Assembly: GCA_963971305.1 (NCBI GenBank)
Contig: OZ020308.1
Coordinates: forward strand, 30,223,275-30,287,274
Source: Arcuatula senhousia
Taxonomy: Eukaryota; Mollusca; Bivalvia; Mytilida; Mytilidae
DNA: 64,000 nucleotides
Direction of reading: 5' to 3'
Part shown: piece after piece, positions 20,150 through 33,014 of the stretch
Numbering within the stretch: position 1 is the first letter of the stretch
Layout of the letters: every line of letters begins with the position of its first letter
Translations under genes and position numbers: made by a program
The notes under the pieces: generated by a model
Databases searched by the model: none
The model's input: only the letters and a program-made list of their open reading frames with translations
Told to the model about the DNA's origin: nothing

Positions 20150-23100
20150 AAGTCTCCCAAACGAAGTTTGGAGACTTATTGTTTTTACTCAGGTTTTTCA
20201 GATTTTTTTTACTATGAACTTGTCCGACCGGTTTCTCGCAGATGGTTTTTCAGATCAAAACCATACTTGGTATATGAGTTATTCATGTTATGAAGGTGTG
20301 CACAAAACTTTCAAATTTTTCAAGATGGCCGCCTATTTCAAAATGGCCGACAAAAATCGGCTAATTTTTGGGAATGTTGACCGATTCTGATGAACATTGG
20401 TTTCTGGGCTAAACATGATGCTCCCAGTTCAATGGAAAAGACCAAAAATTGCTATCTTGTATAGTTTTTTTTTCATAATTTTTTTGGGTATTTTTTTCAA
20501 TTTTTGAAAAATCACATAAAAAATTTAAAAAAATTCTGAAAAAAAATCAAGTGCTCCGATCAAAAATCTGATTTGATATTTGAAATCAGCATTATAAAAG
20601 CTACAAAAAAGGGGTGAGTCATGAAAAAATCTGACCAACGGTTTTCGAGTTATACAGTTTTGAAATTTTTTCCGAAGTGACCCCACCCCTCCTTTGGACC
20701 CCCTTAATTTGGCAATGGACCTCTTACATTGAAACCATTACCGTATTGAGTTCAAGTACATGTTAGGCATCTTATAATAGGTATTGTTTATACAGATTGG
20801 ATTTACTGTTTGAGAGCTATAAGGAGTTTTGTGTGCGAAACCATGGCATTTTGGCCTACGGTCCCCCTTTCTGGTACCCCCCCGAACCCCTTATGACTTG
20901 TGAATCTGATCTTTTTGGAATTAATTCTTTACATTTGCCTTAGTCCTACATGTTTACCAAGTTTCAGAAGGATCGGTTAAAAAATGCCTGCAAAAAGTTA
21001 CGGTATGTAATTATTAAGTCTCCCAAACGAAGTTTGGAGACTTATTGTTTTTACTCAGGTTTTTCAGATTTTTTTTACTATGAACTTGTCCGACCGGTTT
21101 CTCGCAGATGGTTTTTCAGATCAAAACCATACTTGGTATATGAGTTATTCATGTTATGAAGGTGTGCACAAAACTTTCAAATTTTTCAAGATGGCCGCCT
21201 ATTTCAAAATGGCCGACAAAAATCGGCTAATTTTTGGGAATGTTGACCGATTCTGATGAACATTGGTTTCTGGGCTAAACATGATGCTCCGAGTTCAATG
21301 GAAAAGACCAAAAATTGCTATCTTGTATAGTTTTTTTTTCATAATTTTTTTGGGTATTTTTTTCAATTTTTGAAAAATCACATAAAAAATTTAAAAAAAT
21401 TCTGAAAAAAAATCAAGTGCTCCGATCAAAAATCTGATTTGATATTTGAAATCAGCATTATAAAAGCTACAAAAAAGGGGTGAGTCATGAAAAAATCTGA
21501 CCAACGGTTTTCGAGTTATACAGTTTTGAAATTTTTTCCGAAGTGACCCCACCCCTCCTTTGGACCCCCTTAATTTGGCAATGGACCTCTTACATTGAAA
21601 CCATTACCGTATTGAGTTCAAGTACATGTTAGGCATCTTATAATAGGTATTGTTTATACAGATTGGATTTACTGTTTGAGAGCTATAAGGAGTTTTGTGT
21701 GCGAAACCATGGCATTTTGGCCTACGGTCCCCCTTTCTGGTACCCCCCCCGAACCCCTTATGACTTGTGAATCTGATCTTTTTGGAATTAATTCTTTACA
21801 TTTGCCTTAGTCCTACATGTTTACCAAGTTTCAGAAGGATCGGTTAAAAAATGCCTGCAAAAAGTTACGGTATGTAATTATTAAGTCTCCCAAACGAAGT
21901 TTGGAGACTTATTGTTTTTACTCAGGTTTTTCAGATTTTTTTTACTATGAACTTGTCCGACCGGTTTCTCGCAGATGGTTTTTCAGATCAAAACCATACT
22001 TGGTATATGAGTTATTCATGTTATGAAGGTGTGCACAAAACTTTCAAATTTTTCAAGATGACCGCCTATTTCAAAATGGCCGACAAAAATCGGCTAATTT
22101 TTGGGAATGTTGACCGATTCTGATGAACATTGGTTTCTGGGCTAAACATGATGCTCCGAGTTCAATGGAAAAGACCAAAAATTGCTATCTTGTATAGTTT
22201 TTTTTTCATAATTTTTTTGGGTATTTTTTTCAATTTTTGAAAAATCACATAAAAAATTTTAAAAAATTCTGAAAAAAAATCAAGTGCTCCGATCAAAAAT
22301 CTGATTTGATATTTGAAATCAGCATTATAAAAGCTACAAAAAAGGGGTGAGTCATGAAAAAATCTGACCAACGGTTTTCGAGTTATACAGTTTTGAAATT
22401 TTTTCCGAAGTGACCCCACCCCTCCTTTGGACCCCCTTAATTTGGCAATGGACCTCTTACATTGAAACCATTACCGTATTGAGTTCAAGTACATGTTAGG
22501 CATCTTATAATAGGTATTGTTTATACAGATTGGATTTACTGTTTGAGAGCTATAAGGAGTTTTGTGTGCGAAACCATGGCATTTTGGCCTACGGTCCCCC
22601 TTTCTGGTACCCCCCCGAACCCCTTATGACTTGTGAATCTGATCTTTTTGGAATTAATTCTTTACATTTGCCTTAGTCCTACATGTTTACCAAGTTTCAG
22701 AAGGATCGGTTAAAAAATGCCTGCAAAAAGTTACGGTATGTAATTATTAAGTCTCCCAAACGAAGTTTGGAGACTTATTGTTTTTACTCAGGTTTTTCAG
22801 ATTTTTTTTACTATGAACTTGTCCGACCGGTTTCTCGCAGATGGTTTTTCAGATCAAAACCATACTTGGTATATGAGTTATTCATGTTATGAAGGTGTGC
22901 ACAAAACTTTCAAATTTTTCAAGATGACCGCCTATTTCAAAATGGCCGACAAAAATCGGCTAATTTTTGGGAATGTTGACCGATTCTGATGAACATTGGT
23001 TTCTGGGCTAAACATGATGCTCCGAGTTCAATGGAAAAGACCAAAAATTGCTATCTTGTATAGTTTTTTTTTCATAATTTTTTTGGGTATTTTTTTCAAT

Positions 23101-26100
23101 TTTTGAAAAATCACATAAAAAATTTTAAAAAATTCTGAAAAAAAATCAAGTGCTCCGATCAAAAATCTGATTTGATATTTGAAATCAGCATTATAAAAGC
23201 TACAAAAAAGGGGTGAGTCATGAAAAAATCTGACCAACGGTTTTCGAGTTATACAGTTTTGAAATTTTTTCCGAAGTGACCCCACCCCTCCTTTGGACCC
23301 CCTTAATTTGGCAATGGACCTCTTACATTGAAACCATTACCGTATTGAGTTCAAGTACATGTTAGGCATCTTATAATAGGTATTGTTTATACAGATTGGA
23401 TTTACTGTTTGAGAGCTATAAGGAGTTTTGTGTGCGAAACCATGGCATTTTGGCCTACGGTCCCCCTTTCTGGTACCCCCCCGAACCCCTTATGACTTGT
23501 GAATCTGATCTTTTTGGAATTAATTCTTTACATTTGCCTTAGTCCTACATGTTTACCAAGTTTCAGAAGGATCGGTTAAAAAATGCCTGCAAAAAGTTAC
23601 GGTATGTAATTATTAAGTCTCCCAAACGAAGTTTGGAGACTTATTGTTTTTACTCAGGTTTTTCAGATTTTTTTTACTATGAACTTGTCCGACCGGTTTC
23701 TCGCAGATGGTTTTTCAGATCAAAACCATACTTGGTATATGAGTTATTCATGTTATGAAGGTGTGCACAAAACTTTCAAATTTTTCAAGATGGCCGCCTA
23801 TTTCAAAATGGCCGACAAAAATCGGCTAATTTTTGGGAATGTTGACCGATTCTGATGAACATTGGTTTCTGGGCTAAACATGATGCTCCGAGTTCAATGG
23901 AAAAGACCAAAAATTGCTATCTTGTATAGTTTTTTTTTCATAATTTTTTTGGGTATTTTTTTCAATTTTTGAAAAATCACATAAAAAATTTAAAAAAATT
24001 CTGAAAAAAAATCAAGTGCTCCGATCAAAAATCTGATTTGATATTTGAAATCAGCATTATAAAAGCTACAAAAAAGGGTGAGTCATGAAAAAATCTGACC
24101 AACGGTTTTCGAGTTATACAGTTTTGAAATTTTTTCCGAAGTGACCCCACCCCTCCTTTGGACCCCCTTAATTTGGCAATGGACCTCTTACATTGAAACC
24201 ATTACCGTATTGAGTTCAAGTACATGTTAGGCATCTTATAATAGGTATTGTTTATACAGATTGGATTTACTGTTTGAGAGCTATAAGGAGTTTTGTGTGC
24301 GAAACCATGGCATTTTGGCCTACTGGTACCCCCCGAACCCCTTATGACTTGTGAATCTGATCTTTTTGGAATTAATTCTTTACATTTGCCTTAGTCCTAC
24401 ATGTTTACCAAGTTTCAGAAGGATCGGTTAAAAAATGCCTGCAAAAAGTTACGGTATGTAATTATTAAGTCTCCCAAACGAAGTTTGGAGACTTATTGTT
24501 TTTACTCAGGTTTTTCAGATTTTTTTTACTATGAACTTGTCCGACCGGTTTCTCGCAGATGGTTTTTCAGATCAAAACCATACTTGGTATATGAGTTATT
24601 CATGTTATGAAGGTGTGCACAAAACTTTCAAATTTTTCAAGATGGCCGCCTATTTCAAAATGGCCGACAAAAATCGGCTAATTTTTGGGAATGTTGACCG
24701 ATTCTGATGAACATTGGTTTCTGGGCTAAACATGATGCTCCGAGTTCAATGGAAAAGACCAAAAATTGCTATCTTGTATAGTTTTTTTGTCATAATTTTT
24801 TTGGGTATTTTTTTCAATTTTTGAAAAATCACATAAAAAATTTAAAAAAATTCTGAAAAAAAATCAAGTGCTCCGATCAAAAATCTGATTTGATATTTGA
24901 AATCAGCATTATAAAAGCTACAAAAAAGGGGTGAGTCATGAAAAAATCTGACCAACGGTTTTCGAGTTATACAGTTTTGAATTTTTTTCCGAAGTGACCC
25001 CACCCCTCCTTTGGACCCCCTTAATTTGGCAATGGACCTCTTACATTGAAACCATTACCGTATTGAGTTCAAGTACATGTTAGGCATCTTATAATAGGTA
25101 TTGTTTATACAGATTGGATTTACTGTTTGAGAGCTATAAGGAGTTTTGTGTGCGAAACCATGGCATTTTGGCCTACGGTCCCCCTTTCTGGTACCCCCCC
25201 GAACCCCTTATGACTTGTGAATCTGATCTTTTTGGAATTAATTCTTTACATTTGCCTTAGTCCTACATGTTTACCAAGTTTCAGAAGGATCGGTTAAAAA
25301 ATGCCTGCAAAAAGTTACGGTATGTAATTATTAAGTCTCCCAAACGAAGTTTGGAGACTTATTGTTTTTACTCAGGTTTTTCAGATTTTTTTTACTATGA
25401 ACTTGTCCGACCGGTTTCTCGCAGATGGTTTTTCAGATCAAAACCATACTTGGTATATGAGTTATTCATGTTATGAAGGTGTGCACAAAACTTTCAAATT
25501 TTTCAAGATGGCCGCCTATTTCAAAATGGCCGACAAAAATCGGCTAATTTTTGGGAATGTTGACCGATTCTGATGAACATTGGTTTCTGGGCTAAACATG
25601 ATGCTCCGAGTTCAATGGAAAAGACCAAAAATTGCTATCTTGTATAGTTTTTTTTTCATAATTTTTTTGGGTATTTTTTTCAATTTTTGAAAAATCACAT
25701 AAAAAATTTAAAAAAATTCTGAAAAAAAATCAAGTGCTCCGATCAAAAATCTGATTTGATATTTGAAATCAGCATTATAAAAGCTACAAAAAAGGGGTGA
25801 GTCATGAAAAAATCTGACCAACGGTTTTCGAGTTATACAGTTTTGAAATTTTTTCCGAAGTGACCCCACCCCTCCTTTGGACCCCCTTAATTTGGCAATG
25901 GACCTCTTACATTGAAACCATTACCGTATTGAGTTCAAGTACATGTTAGGCATCTTATAATAGGTATTGTTATACAGATTGGATTTACTGTTTGAGAGCT
26001 ATAAGGAGTTTTGTGTGCGAAACCATGGCATTTTGGCCTACGGTCCCCCTTTCTGGTACCCCCCCGAACCCCTTATGACTTGTGAATCTGATCTTTTTGG

Positions 26101-29095
26101 AATTAATTCTTTACATTTGCCTTAGTCCTACATGTTTACCAAGTTTCAGAAGGATCGGTTAAAAAATGCCTGCAAAATGTTACGGTATGTAATTATTAAG
26201 TCTCCCAAACGAAGTTTGGAGACTTATTGTTTTTACTCAGGTTTTTCAGATTTTTTTTACTATGAACTTGTCCGACCGGTTTCTCGCAGATGGTTTTTCA
26301 GATCAAAACCATACTTGGTATATGAGTTATTCATGTTATGAAGGTGTGCACAAAACTTTCAAATTTTTCAAGATGGCCGCCTATTTCAAAATGGCCGACA
26401 AAAATCGGCTAATTTTTGGGAATGTTGACCGATTCTGATGAACATTGGTTTCTGGGCTAAACATGATGCTCCGAGTTCAATGGAAAAGACCAAAAATTGC
26501 TATCTTGTATAGTTTTTTTTTCATAATTTTTTTGGGTATTTTTTTCAATTTTTGAAAAATCACATAAAAAATTTAAAAAAATTCTGAAAAAAAATCAAGT
26601 GCTCCGATCAAAAATCTGATTTGATATTTGAAATCAGCATTATAAAAGCTACAAAAAAGGGGTGAGTCATGAAAAAATCTGACCAACGGTTTTCGAGTTA
26701 TACAGTTTTGAAATTTTTTCCGAAGTGACCCCACCCCTCCTTTGGACCCCCTTAATTTGGCAATGGACCTCTTACATTGAAACCATTACCGTATTGAGTT
26801 CAAGTACATGTTAGGCATCTTATAATAGGTATTGTTTATACAGATTGGATTTACTGTTTGAGAGCTATAAGGAGTTTTGTGTGCGAAACCATGGCATTTT
26901 GGCCTACGGTCCCCCTTTCTGGTACCCCCCCGAACCCCTTATGACTTGTGAATCTGATCTTTTTGGAATTAATTCTTTACATTTGCCTTAGTCCTACATG
27001 TTTACCAAGTTTCAGAAGGATCGGTTAAAAAATGCCTGCAAAAAGTTACGGTATGTAATTATTAAGTCTCCCAAACGAAGTTTGGAGACTTATTGTTTTT
27101 ACTCAGGTTTTTCAGATTTTTTTTACTATGAACTTGTCCGACCGGTTTCTCGCAGATGGTTTTTCAGATCAAAACCATACTTGGTATATGAGTTATTCAT
27201 GTTATGAAGGTGTGCACAAAACTTTCAAATTTTTCAAGATGGCCGCCTATTTCAAAATGGCCGACAAAAATCGGCTAATTTTTGGGAATGTTGACCGATT
27301 CTGATGAACATTGGTTTCTGGGCTAAACATGATGCTTCGAGTTCAATGGAAAAGACCAAAAATTGCTATCTTGTATAGTTTTTTTTTCATAATGTTTTGG
27401 GTATTTTTTTCAATTTTTGAAAAATCACATAAAAAATTTAAAAAAATTCTGAAAAAAAATCAAGTGCTCCGATCAAAAATCTGATTTGATATTTGAAATC
27501 AGCATTATAAAAGCTACAAAAAAGGGGTGAGTCATGAAAAAATCTGACCAACGGTTTTCGAGTTATACAGTTTTGAAATTTTTTCCGAAGTGACCCCACC
27601 CCTCCTTTGGACCCCCTTAATTTGGCAATGGACCTCTTACATTGAAACCATTACCGTATTGAGTTCAAGTACATGTTAGGCATCTTATAATAGGTATTGT
27701 TTATACAGATTGGATTTACTGTTTGAGAGCTATAAGGAGTTTTGTGTGCGAAACCATGGCATTTTGGCCTACGGTCCCCCTTTCTGGTACCCCCCCCGAA
27801 CCCCTTATGACTTGTGAATCTGATCTTTTTGGAATTAATTCTTTACATTTGCCTTAGTCCTACATGTTTACCAAGTTTCAGAAGGATCGGTTAAAAAATG
27901 CCTGCAAAAAGTTACGGTATGTAATTATTAAGTCTCCCAAACGAAGTTTGGAGACTTATTGTTTTTACTCAGGTTTTTCAGATTTTTTTTACTATGAACT
28001 TGTCCGACCGGTTTCTCGCAGATGGTTTTTCAGATCAAAACCATACTTGGTATATGAGTTATTCATGTTATGAAGGTGTGCACAAAACTTTCAAATTTTT
28101 CAAGATGGCCGCCTATTTCAAAATGGCCGACAAAAATCGGCTAATTTTTGGGAATGTTGACCGATTCTGATGAACATTGGTTTCTGGGCTAAACATGATG
28201 CTCCGAGTTCAATGGAAAAGACCAAAAATTGCTATCTTGTATAGTTTTTTTTTCATAATGTTTTTGGGTATTTTTTTCAATTTTTGAAAAATCACATAAA
28301 AAATTTAAAAAAATTCTGAAAAAAAATCAAGTGCTCCGATCAAAAATCTGATTTGATATTTGAAATCAGCATTATAAAAGCTACAAAAAAGGGGTGAGTC
28401 ATGAAAAAATCTGACCAACGGTTTTCGAGTTATACAGTTTTGAAATTTTTTCCGAAGTGACCCCACCCCTCCTTTGGACCCCCTTAATTTGGCAATGGAC
28501 CTCTTACATTGAAACCATTACCGTATTGAGTTCAAGTACATGTTAGGCATCTTATAATAGGTATTGTTTATACAGATTGGATTTACTGTTTGAGAGCTAT
28601 AAGGAGTTTTGTGTGCGAAACCATGGCATTTTGGCCTACGGTCCCCCTTTCTGGTACCCCCCCGAACCCCTTATGACTTGTGAATCTGATCTTTTTGGAA
28701 TTAATTCTTTACATTTGCCTTAGTCCTACATGTTTACCAAGTTTCAGAAGGATCGGTTAAAAAATGCCTGCAAAAAGTTACGGTATGTAATTATTAAGTC
28801 TCCCAAACGAAGTTTGGAGACTTATTGTTTTTACTCAGGTTTTTCAGATTTTTTTTACTATGAACTTGTCCGACCGGTTTCTCGCAGATGGTTTTTCAGA
28901 TCAAAACCATACTTGGTATATGAGTTATTCATGTTATGAAGGTGTGCACAAAACTTTCAAATTTTTCAAGATGGCCGCCTATTTCAAAATGGCCGACAAA
29001 AATCGGCTAATTTTTGGGAATGTTGACCGATTCTGATGAACATTGGTTTCTGGGCTAAACATGATGCTCCGAGTTCAATGGAAAAGACCAAAAAT
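20150..29095 (+). repeat. Family D ~866-bp tandem array, 10 full units plus one partial
   Basis: Units begin with the hairpin 'aagtctcccaaac-gaa-gtttggagactt' at 20150, 21016, 21883, 22749, 23615, 24467, 25333, 26198, 27064, 27930 and 28796. Spacing is 865-867 bp except one 852-bp unit, in which about 12 bp near 24322 ('cggtccccc' region) are missing. Each unit carries the hairpin, 'attgtttttactcaggtttt', a head-like 'actatgaacttgtccgaccg', 'aagatggccgcctatttc' and a long A/T-rich part. The last unit stops after about 300 bp at 29095. Units are nearly identical; differences are single bases and homopolymer lengths. The unit contains a 5' end but no CTAG/CTTG 3' end. A 69-codon frame crosses each unit boundary and is identical because the units are. 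Confidence 0.9.
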
Positions 29096-29790
29096 CTTCT
29101 CGGTGGATCTCGAAAATATAGTTATATTGGTAGAAAACATGTAAGTGGAATGTCATCATAGTTTACAATTTTCTTAAAGTCTTATTGCAATTTCTATATT
29201 TTTTTTGTTTTCCATGTGAGACCATTTCACAGCAAAATAAGCATTATTCATACACTTTTTCAAATGAGACATAAATATTGAGATGATGAGGTTGCATTCA
29301 TTCAACTAAATATTTACATTGTTAAATTTCAGCTTATTATAATGGAATAAATTTGAAAGTTTAAAACCCTGCCTGTCATCATTAATTTCACTTTTTTAGG
29401 GACTATGTTAGGGAGGGACCAATTGACCCTTGACCTTCAGCAAGATGGGTATATTATCTCCCTTTATGTTTTAAAATTATTATTTTCACACTCGTCCTTT
29501 TTACAATGGAAAAATAGAGCTTTATTTCTTTTTCTACAACAATTTTGAACTATTCTCATTTATTGGTTTACAAAAGATCTTTATCAAATATAAAATATTT
29601 GCAAATTTTAAAATTTAACTATACCTGTTGCATTATTTTCTATTTACTTATTATATTCAAAATATATTAAATTCATGATGATCTTCAAATATTGGGACAA
29701 AGGGAAGCCTTCATTAAAAAATTGGAGTTGTTACTTTTTTAATCGTTTGGGAGACTTTGTGTGTTGGCATCCCAACACAATCATATCTTG
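29096..29790 (+). mobile_element. Single-copy 3' part of the family D element
   Basis: Non-tandem sequence follows the broken last D unit. It ends 'tcgtttgggagactttgtgt' (stem copy 29743-29757), hairpin 'gtgttggcatcccaacac', 'aatcatat' and CTTG (29787-29790), then TTATT. This gives the whole 9.6-kb D array one 3' terminus, so 20150-29790 may be a single element whose 5' part has been amplified in tandem (inference). Confidence 0.6.
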
Positions 29791-29818
29791 TTATTTTTAT
29801 TATTATTATTCTTTTTCT

Positions 29819-30404
29819 TCTTTCTCCGCGGCATGAAACTGTCCATGCGAGTTCTCAGAAATTGCTTGACGGATTTGCACGAAACATTGTATGATGGTAA
29901 ATGAGTCTTTGAAGTAAATCCTAACCTATTCGGAATTTCCAAGATGGCCGCCATTTTCAAAATGGCCGCCATTACATAAGGGTACCCCCAAACTATCTCA
30001 AAAACTACTGGACGGATTTTGACCGAATTTGGACGTTCATTGACAAAATTAAAAAGGACTTGATTGGTGAAAAAAAAAATTCAAGATGGCCGCCATTTTC
30101 AAAATGGCTGCTACTGAAAATAGGCAAAATTTAAAAATGTCAACCGATTTGCATGAAACTTAGTATATTAACAGAACAGGGTAAGGCGACCTCAAATCTG
30201 TAAATAAAATTTTCAAGATGGCCGCCATTTCAAAATGGCCGCCATCCAAAGTTGTAAAAATTGACCAATTTCAACCAATGCTTCAATTTCAACAAAATTT
30301 TGTATCTAGAGGTTTTTATGAATGGTGAAATAGAATACGGTGTCAAAAATGCGTTCGTTTGGGAGACATTTTGTGTTGGGCATCCCCAACACAGTCAGCA
30401 CTTG
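29819..30404 (+). mobile_element. Helitron-like element, family C' copy 1
   Basis: Head 'tctttctccgcggcatgaaa' then 'ctgtcc'. The body has three 'caagatggccgccattttca' blocks. It ends 'tcgtttgggagacatttt', hairpin 'gtgttgggcatccccaacac', 'agtcagca', CTTG (30401-30404). The stem word is gggagaca, not gggagata, which sets C' apart from C. Confidence 0.65.
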
Positions 30405-30420
30405 TTATTATTCTTTTTTT

Positions 30421-30905
30421 TCTTCCGGACATGAACTTGTCTGCACCACATCTCATAAAACGACTTGATGGATCTTCATGAAACTTTGTATGTTGGTAGA
30501 TGGGGTCTCAAAGATGGGAATGCAAAAATCAGAATTTTCAAAATGTCTGCCGTTTCTATTAAAACAGGGAAAGGTCATAATATAGGACATTGCGATATCT
30601 CGGTTACCTAGGTGCGCAGGGTTCTGAAATTTTGCAGGTTCATAGAGCAAAGGGAGCTCTTCAATTATACGAAAAAAAATTTTGAAGCGATATTTACGGT
30701 TTTCGAGTTATTCACGAAAATGTGATTTTTCGGTCCCAAAAATGGGAAAATTTTCAAAATGCTACAAATTCAACAAAAAACGGTATCTAGGGGTTTAAAA
30801 TGATGGCGAGTAAGGATGCAGTGTCGAAATTAATGCAAAAGGGACAGTATGCGCACGTTTGGGAGATATTTTTGTGTTGGGCATCCCCAACACAGTCAAC
30901 ACTAG
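30421..30905 (+). mobile_element. Helitron-like element, family C copy 2
   Basis: Head 'tcttccggacatgaacttgt'. The middle has 'cgttt-tatt-aaaacaggga' and 'cggttacctaggtgcgcagg'. It ends 'cgtttgggagatatttttgt', hairpin, 'agtcaaca', CTAG (30902-30905). The YY1-like block is altered to 'aaaatgtctgccg'. Confidence 0.7.
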
Positions 30906-30921
30906 TTATTATTATTTTTTT

Positions 30922-31405
30922 TCTTCCGGACATGAACTTGTCCGAGCCACATCTCATAGAAGGGCTTGATGGATCTTCATGAAATTGTGTATGGTGAAAA
31001 GGTGGGTCCCAAAGTTGGTAATAGGCTATTCGGAATTTTCAAAATGGCCGCCGTTTCCATGGAAACAGCAAAAGGTCATAAAATGGGACATTGATATATC
31101 TCGGTTACCTAGGTGCTCACGGTTCTGAAATTTTGTAGGTTAATAGAGCAAAAGGAACTCTTTAATAATACGAAAAAAATTTTGAAGCGATATTTACGGT
31201 TTTCGAGTTATTTACGAAAATGTGATTTTTCGGTCCCAAAAATGGGAAAATTGTCAAAATACTACGATTTCCACAAAATTTGGTATCTAGTGGTTTCAAA
31301 TGATAGCGAGTTTGGGTGCGATGTCAAAATTAATGCAAGAGTGACAATATGCGTACGTTTGGGAGATATTTTTGTGTTGGGCATCCCCAACACAGTCAGC
31401 ACTAG
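30922..31405 (+). mobile_element. Helitron-like element, family C copy 3
   Basis: 484 bp. Head 'tcttccggacatgaacttgt'. The middle has 'aaaatggccgccgtttccat' then 'ggaaac'. It ends with the C tail, CTAG 31402-31405. It is followed after TTATT by A-type hairpins, marking the switch to the long A array. Confidence 0.75.
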
Positions 31406-31411
31406 TTATTA

Positions 31412-31516
31412 TGTCCCCGAACACGAAGTGTCGGGAACATATTGTTTTTGCTCGGTTTCTTATTATTATGTCCCCGAACACGAAGTGTCGGGGACATATT
31501 GTTTTTGCTCGGTTTC

Positions 31517-31583
<67 letters not shown>

Positions 31584-31690
31584 GTCCCCGAACACGAAGT
31601 GTCGGGGACATATTGTTTTTGCTCGGTTTCTTATTATTATTATGTCCCCGAACACGAAGTGTCGGGGACATATTGTTTTTGCTCGGTTTC

Positions 31691-31737
<47 letters not shown>

Positions 31738-31739
31738 TT
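31412..31739 (+). repeat. Four A-type hairpin modules with two long (TTA)n runs
   Basis: Hairpins are at 31412-31439, 31469-31496, 31583-31610 and 31643-31670 (arms tgtccccgaacac / gtgtcggggaca; the first copy has 'gggaaca'). Tails read 'tattgtttttgctcggtttc'. TTA runs of about 60 bp and 46 bp are at 31518-31582 and 31690-31737. All six frames stay open in places only because of the TTA repeats. Confidence 0.85.
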
Positions 31740-32893
31740 TCTCGGTATTCTGGATCGTGAACTTGTCCACCTCATTTTTTCGACATCTTTTAAGGTAGGA
31801 AGCTGAAAATTCATAAATCAAGAGTATGGAATGGGAGATTGTGCTTTCTGTATTTTTCGCCGAAATCGAACGACCCCATATAGGTAAAAAAAGGGCCTCA
31901 AAATGGCTCCTCGAAACCGAAGTTGAATTTTTCCTGGCATTTCTGATCCGGCAGGGGTAGGAAAAATTCCCTTATAGGTTTAGTGCGGATATACAATACC
32001 TTTCATTTAAAAAAAAAAATTTTGAAAATCGGACTTACCGTTTTCAAAATTTTGCAAAAAATCGAAAATTATTTTTTTTGTAAGATTGAGTTATCTTTCT
32101 TTGTACCATATATTTTGTGATATTAATGAAAAAAATTCTCAACTTTGTTATTTCTTAATGAAAATTGGTTTACAAGGTAATAGTGGTATGCCGAGTTCAA
32201 TTTTGGAATCGAAATTTTTTTTTGGGCGGCCATTTTAAAAATGGCCGCCATTTCCCGCTAAAATTAAAATTACTCCGATTTTAATGAAAATTGGTATATA
32301 AGGTAATAGTGGTATGGCGAGTTGATTTTTGACGTCAAAATTTTTTTATTGTCGGCCATTTTCAAAATGGCCGCCGTTTCCCGCCAAAATTAAAGTTATT
32401 CTGATTTTGATGAAAATTGGTTTACAAGGTAATAGTGGTATGCCGAGTTCAATTTTAGAATCGAAATTTTTTTTGGGCCGCCATTTTCAAAATGGCCGCC
32501 ATTTCCCGCCAAAATTAAAATGACTCCGATTTTAATGAAAATTGGTATATAAGGTAATAGTGGTATGGCAAGTTGATTTTTGACATCAAAATTTTTTTAT
32601 CGTCGGCCATTTTCAAAATGGCCGCCGTTTCCCGCCAAAATTAAATTTACTCAGATTTTAACGAAAATTGGTATATAAGGTAATAGTTGTATGGCGAGTT
32701 GATTTTTGACATCGAAATATTTTTATTGTCGGCCATTTTAAAAATGGCCGCCGTTTCCCGCCAAAATTAAACTTACTCCTATTTTGATGAAAATTGGATA
32801 AATTAAGTTATCTCAAATGCCAAGAGACATTGACAAAGAGGGGTACGTGAGGGGACATTATTGTGACTCGCTTGCGATCACAATTAGAACTAG
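31740..32893 (+). mobile_element. Family A element, array copy 1
   Basis: Head 'tctcggtattctggatcgtg' (subtype with 'gaaaattcataaatcaag'). Five ~125-bp cores follow. The tail 'gaggggacattattgtgact' carries the hairpin and CTAG at 32890-32893. Confidence 0.8.
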
Positions 32894-32902
32894 TTATTAT
32901 TA

Positions 32903-32950
32903 TGTCCCCGAACACGAAGTGTCGGGGACATATTGTTTTTGCTCGGTTTC

Positions 32951-33012
<62 letters not shown>

Positions 33013-33014
33013 TT
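32903..33014 (+). repeat. A-type hairpin module and (TTA)n run
   Basis: One hairpin at 32903-32930, the tail, then about 60 bp of TTA repeats up to the next head. Confidence 0.85.

Noticed and set aside
20950..28939. Identical 69-codon frame repeated in every D unit
   Set aside because: The whole unit is conserved equally, inside and outside the frame, so identity reflects homogenisation of the array. The frame crosses the unit boundary and the hairpin.
31412..31670. CRISPR-like pattern of regularly repeated palindromes
   Set aside because: Spacers are TTA repeats and not unique sequences, there are no cas genes, and introns and bivalve-type repeats show a eukaryotic nuclear genome.
31113..31821. 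Long open frames on both strands with runs of Ile, Tyr, Asn or Leu and 'SPNTKCRGHIVFARFL'-like repeats (also near 8524-9078, 35451-35946, 39289-39659, 42181-42481, 47267-47617)
   Set aside because: They are translations of TTA microsatellites and palindromic hairpins in all frames. They have no conserved length, start or domain.
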